64,000 nt of DNA, taken from positions 58,683-122,682 of the forward strand of contig JACKKT010000010.1 in the NCBI GenBank assembly GCA_024236295.1. The letters run 5' to 3'. The stretch comes from Kordiimonadaceae bacterium (lineage in GTDB: Bacteria; Pseudomonadota; Alphaproteobacteria; Sphingomonadales; Emcibacteraceae). This document shows positions 60,507 through 64,000 of the stretch, piece after piece. The notes under the pieces were generated by a model. That model saw nothing but the letters and a program-made list of their open reading frames with translations, did no database searches and was not told the origin of the DNA. Made by a program: the position numbers and the translations under genes. Position 1 is the stretch's first letter. Each line of letters opens with the position of its first letter.

Positions 60507-63095
60507 TTATTTGGTTTTAGCCTTTTTGGGTTTAGCTTTTGGCTTTGCCTTGGCTTTCTTTTTTGTTGCCTTTTTTGCAGGGGCTTTTGTTTTCTTCCCT
60601 TTTTCCGCTCTGGCTTTAATCAGCTCCAACGCCTCTTCAACCGTAATGCTTTCAGGGTCTTTATCTTTTGGGATTGTGGCATTTATACGATTATATTTTA
60701 CGTATGGACCATAACGCCCGTCCATGACAAGAATATTACTATCGCCGTCCGGGTGTGGTCCAAGATCTTTAATCGGTTCAGACGTTTTGCTTCTTTTTGC
60801 GGCAGCTTCTGCCAGCAAAGTGACGGCGTGGTTGGTTCCGATATTAAAGACATCCTCAGGGTCCTTAAGGCTGGCAAAGACACCGTTATGAGACACATAT
60901 GGGCCGAAACGTCCGATCGCAGCCTTGATAATTTTACCATCTTCCGGGTGAATACCTACATCACGGGGTAGGGCAAGAAGTTTGAGTGCCCGCTCAAAAT
61001 CAATTGTATCTGCGCTCATGCCTTTTGGGATGGACGCCCGTTTGGGTTTTTCTTTTTCTACAGGTTCGCCAAGCTGTATGTAAGGCCCGAACCGTCCTGA
61101 TCTTAAGGTAACTTCCATCCCTGATACAGGATCAATACCCAGCGTTTTTTGCCCATCTTCTTCAACAACAGCTTCATCATTATTTTGAATTTGTCTCGTG
61201 TAATCACATGTCGGGTAATTTTCACAACCAATGAAAGCACCAAATTTACCTGTTTTGACGCTTAATCGTCCTTCTTTACATTTTGGACAAATGCGTGGGT
61301 CTGATCCGTCTTCGCGCGCAGGAAAAATAAATGGGGCGAGGGCATCAGTAATCACATCCAGTACTTCGGAGACCCGAAGGTCTTTTGTCCCTTCAATAGC
61401 GCCGCTGAAATCAAGCCAGAAATTAGCCAATACTTCTTTCCACGGAATTTTACCGTCAGAAATCATATCCAGTTCGGATTCCATTTCGGCCGTAAAATCA
61501 TACTGGACATACTTATTGAAATAATTTTCTAGGAATGATGTTACAACCCGGCCTTTACCTTCCGGTACAAAACGGTTTTTATCCATCAGGACATAGTTAC
61601 GTTCCCTAAGGACGGTAAGAATTGACGCGTAAGTGGATGGACGTCCTATACCAAGTTCTTCTAGCCTTTTGACAAGACTGGCTTCAGAGAATCTTGGTGG
61701 CGGCTCAGTGAAATGCTGGTTAGCTTCAATTTTTTCCTTATTAATTTTTTCACTGACAGAAAGTTTGGGCAGGCGTCTTTCATCATCATCCTGTTTGTCG
61801 TCCTGTCCTTCCTGATAAAGGGTAAGAAAGCCATCAAAAATCTGGACGGTTCCAGTTGCCCGCAAAATAATTTTACCGTCTTCAGACTGGATATCAGCAG
61901 TGGTTCTTTCCATTCTTGCTTCGGCCATCTGACTGGCAATGGTTCTTTTCCAGATCAGGTCATATAGGCGCTTCTGATCTTCATCCAGTTTATTCGCAAC
62001 AGCTTCCGGCAGGCGGGAAAGGTCCGTCGGCCTAATCGCTTCATGCGCCTCCTGAGCATTTTTGGATTTGTTTTTATATATTTTCGCTTTTGCCGGAACG
62101 TAATTTTCACCATATTTTTTTGCGATTACATTTCTGGCACTGGCAATTGCTTCATTTGCGAGTGAAACACCGTCTGTACGCATATAGGTGATCAGTCCGG
62201 TTGTTTCACCGTTAATTTCAATGCCTTCATATAGTTTTTGTGCGGTGCGCATCGTGCGCTGGGCATTAAAGCCAAGCTTACGGGCAGCTTCCTGTTGCAA
62301 TGTTGATGTCGTGAAAGGGGCTGCCGGGTGTCTTGTCGCCGGTTTGCTTTGAACGTCCTTTATAGTCAGATTGGCGGCTTCAACAGCTTTCTTTGCAGCA
62401 CTTGCACTTTCTTTATTCGAAAGTGAGAATTTTGTTAATTTATCACCGTTTAGAACAGTAAGCTTCGCTGAAAATGGTTCTGACGCCGAATTTTTAAGAC
62501 CGGCTTCAATTGACCAGTATTCTTCTGATTTAAATTTTTCAATTTCCAGCTCACGTTCACAAATAAGTCTAAGAGCAACAGACTGAACTCGTCCAGCAGA
62601 CTTTGATCCGGGCAGTTTACGCCATAAAACCGGCGATAAGTTAAAGCCAACAAGATAATCGAGCGCGCGGCGGGCCAGATAGGCTTCGACCATTTCATTA
62701 TCGATATCCCGTGGTTCCTGCATGGCTTTAAGAATGGCAGGTTTTGTTATTTCATTAAAAACGACCCTTTTTACGGCAACATCCTTCATGACGCCGCGGC
62801 GTGCTTTAAGAACTTCAAGCACATGCCAGGAAATGGCCTCACCCTCCCGGTCGGGGTCGGTCGCGAGGATCAGTTCTTCACTGCCCTTGGTCGCATCGGC
62901 AATCTGTTTGATACGCTTCTTGCTGTCACTATCGATTTCCCAGGTCATGGCAAAATCATTTTCGGTATCCACAGATCCATCTTTTGAAGGGAGATCACGG
63001 ATATGACCAAAACTTGCCAGTACTTTATAATCTTTTCCAAGATACTTATTTATGGTTTTGGCTTTCGCCGGGGATTCAACAATTACTGTTTTCAT
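60507..63095 (-). CDS. topA: DNA topoisomerase I
   Basis: Type IA topoisomerase relaxing negative supercoils, 862 aa. The TOPRIM domain has Glu7 (VIVESPAKAK) and DPDREGEA. The catalytic tyrosine is Tyr304 (GLITYMRTDGV). One four-Cys zinc motif is seen (CPKCKEGRLSVKTGKFGAFI then CENYPTC), followed by repeated FGPYIQLG/FGPYVSHNG/YGPYVKYN modules. The last about 35 residues are Lys/Ala/Pro repeats, like a histone H1 tail, and probably bind DNA non-specifically. Follows dprA as in many proteobacteria. Confidence 0.97.
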   Translation of the reverse strand: MKTVIVESPAKAKTINKYLGKDYKVLASFGHIRDLPSKDGSVDTENDFAMTWEIDSDSKKRIKQIADATKGSEELILATDPDREGEAISWHVLEVLKARRGVMKDVAVKRVVFNEITKPAILKAMQEPRDIDNEMVEAYLARRALDYLVGFNLSPVLWRKLPGSKSAGRVQSVALRLICERELEIEKFKSEEYWSIEAGLKNSASEPFSAKLTVLNGDKLTKFSLSNKESASAAKKAVEAANLTIKDVQSKPATRHPAAPFTTSTLQQEAARKLGFNAQRTMRTAQKLYEGIEINGETTGLITYMRTDGVSLANEAIASARNVIAKKYGENYVPAKAKIYKNKSKNAQEAHEAIRPTDLSRLPEAVANKLDEDQKRLYDLIWKRTIASQMAEARMERTTADIQSEDGKIILRATGTVQIFDGFLTLYQEGQDDKQDDDERRLPKLSVSEKINKEKIEANQHFTEPPPRFSEASLVKRLEELGIGRPSTYASILTVLRERNYVLMDKNRFVPEGKGRVVTSFLENYFNKYVQYDFTAEMESELDMISDGKIPWKEVLANFWLDFSGAIEGTKDLRVSEVLDVITDALAPFIFPAREDGSDPRICPKCKEGRLSVKTGKFGAFIGCENYPTCDYTRQIQNNDEAVVEEDGQKTLGIDPVSGMEVTLRSGRFGPYIQLGEPVEKEKPKRASIPKGMSADTIDFERALKLLALPRDVGIHPEDGKIIKAAIGRFGPYVSHNGVFASLKDPEDVFNIGTNHAVTLLAEAAAKRSKTSEPIKDLGPHPDGDSNILVMDGRYGPYVKYNRINATIPKDKDPESITVEEALELIKARAEKGKKTKAPAKKATKKKAKAKPKAKPKKAKTK

Positions 63096-63158
63096 TGCGC
63101 CTCATTTACCACTAGAATCGTCAAACATTTTATTCTTCAGGGGCTTTTACAGAAAGTT

Positions 63159-64000
63159 TTAACAAAAAGATACCCTGTTTCCTGCATGTCGAGTAATTTC
63201 TCCTGCCAGTTCCAGCTCCAGAAGCACGGTCTGGATCATGGAAGTATCTAATTCTGTTAATCTAATCAGTTCGTCAATTGATATAGCCGTATGACTTAAT
63301 TTTTCTTTAATTATATTACGTACTTTACCCAATTCCTGATTTAGCTCACCATCTTCCTGTTGTGCAGGGTCAGGAGTAGTGAACAAATCATGTTGTGGTT
63401 CAGACATACTACGTTCGTGCATATATTTAAGTACATCCAGTATATCCTGAACGGACTCAGTAAGCTGGGCACCCTGACGTATCAGGCTGTTAGGCCCCTT
63501 GGAACGTGGATCAAGGGGTGAGCCGGGAATAGCAAATACTTCCCGTCCCTGTTCGGTGGCTAGTCTTGCGGTTATTAGTGTGCCGGACCGATGTGCTGCT
63601 TCAACTACAAGTACACCAAGGGATAATCCTGAAATAATTCTATTGCGCCTTGGAAAATGGCGAGCCTGCGGCTGAGTACCGAAAGGCATTTCAGATAATA
63701 TTAAGCCGTTTTGCTTAATATTTTCATAAAGTTTACAATTTTCTCGCGGGTAAATAACATCGACACCGCCTGCTAAAACGGCAATGGTACCTGATGTCAG
63801 TGCGCCATGGTGTGCGGCAGCGTCAATCCCCCGTGCCATACCTGAGCTAATTATATAACCGGCTTCTCCCAGTTTTTGTGCAAATGAAAACGCTATTTTC
63901 AATCCGACGGCCGAGGCATTTCTAGCGCCGACAATGGCTATGCTTTTTTGGCTCATCAGATGCGTATTTCCAAGTGCCATGAGTACGGGTGGAGCATCTT
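63159..64000 (-). CDS. dprA: DNA-processing protein DprA (N-terminal part outside window)
   Basis: Loads RecA on incoming single-stranded DNA during transformation. The frame continues to the window edge (DAPPVLMALGNTHL at the start), so the N-terminus is missing; about 280 residues are visible. The Rossmann fold carries IAIVGARNAS, SGMARGIDAAAHHGAL, TIAVLAGGVDVIYP and EAAHRSGTLITARLA. The C-terminal winged-helix domain (about 70 residues, ending RHAGNRVSFC) is present. Its stop is 63 nt before topA. Confidence 0.95.
   Translation of the reverse strand, partial: DAPPVLMALGNTHLMSQKSIAIVGARNASAVGLKIAFSFAQKLGEAGYIISSGMARGIDAAAHHGALTSGTIAVLAGGVDVIYPRENCKLYENIKQNGLILSEMPFGTQPQARHFPRRNRIISGLSLGVLVVEAAHRSGTLITARLATEQGREVFAIPGSPLDPRSKGPNSLIRQGAQLTESVQDILDVLKYMHERSMSEPQHDLFTTPDPAQQEDGELNQELGKVRNIIKEKLSHTAISIDELIRLTELDTSMIQTVLLELELAGEITRHAGNRVSFC

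Noticed and set aside
60462..60971. 169-aa plus-strand ORF across the rnr/topA junction
   Set aside because: Phe-rich translation arises from the Lys-rich tail of topA read backwards; there is no plausible start region.
1..64000. CRISPR arrays, insertion sequences, prophage or defence islands
   Set aside because: No spaced direct repeats, transposase or integrase, phage structural genes, restriction enzymes or toxin-antitoxin pairs were recognised in any reading frame.

Overview
The window is a contiguous piece of an alphaproteobacterial chromosome. It carries the rpoC/str/S10/spc/alpha ribosomal block followed by accessory and housekeeping genes. Lineage evidence is the set of alphaproteobacterial marker genes: mipZ, divK-pleD, ATP12-type chaperone, DUF1489, DUF3572, DinB with an N-terminal zinc ribbon, and pccB-pccA. 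Base composition is AT-leaning, so an AT-rich order (Kordiimonadales/Emcibacterales-like or similar) is possible, but the family cannot be fixed from this stretch. No insertion sequence, prophage, CRISPR array or plasmid feature is visible.

Region 1 (1-21640) is transcription and translation machinery, all on the + strand. It runs: rpoC (5' end missing), an intrinsic terminator, a sigma-70-type promoter and a structured leader, then rpsL-rpsG-fusA-tuf-rpsJ-rplC-D-W-B-rpsS-rplV-rpsC-rplP-rpmC-rpsQ-rplN-X-E-rpsN-rpsH-rplF-R-rpsE-rpmD-rplO-secY-adk. A second strong promoter follows, then rpsM-rpsK-rpoA-rplQ and a terminator. Several junctions carry RNA hairpins at ribosome-binding sites (rpsJ, rpsM) or in leaders (rpsL, rpoA).

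Region 2 (21640-34660) holds fbaA (glycolysis), a periplasmic Do-type protease, rarA, cfa (opposite strand), the fluoride channel crcB, an RluC/D-type pseudouridine synthase, a HAD phosphatase, an ATP12-type F1 assembly factor, the two propionyl-CoA carboxylase subunits, acylphosphatase, lipB and a stand-alone FliN/SpoA-domain protein.

Region 3 (34730-41510) holds tRNA-Leu(GAG), a secreted metallo-beta-lactamase-fold protein with a decayed metal motif, two tandem lipoprotein M19 dipeptidases, a secreted M55 D-aminopeptidase, a DUF1330 protein and a YajG-type lipoprotein. A class V aminotransferase faces them. The peptidases look like an envelope module for cleaving D-amino-acid or peptidoglycan-derived peptides (inference).

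Region 4 (41660-51100) holds mgtE, DUF1489, a Bax-type glucosaminidase, mipZ with a membrane-anchored J-domain protein, phosphomannomutase/phosphoglucomutase, clpS-clpA, and two tandem paralogous small secreted four-cysteine proteins.

Region 5 (51100-64000) holds a GNAT/FemAB-like, GDPD and RidA operon, a small GGDEF protein and DUF3572-dinB on the minus strand. The cell-cycle pair divK-pleD is on the plus strand. rpmG, rnr, topA and dprA (truncated by the window end) are on the minus strand.

The most unusual signals are at the RNA and gene-arrangement level: a perfect hairpin between the Shine-Dalgarno and start codon of rpsJ; an 18-base identical element about 55 nt upstream of two unlinked minus-strand genes; three convergent gene pairs that share a stop tetranucleotide; and the D-peptide hydrolase cassette. 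No clearly undescribed defence or mobile system was found.
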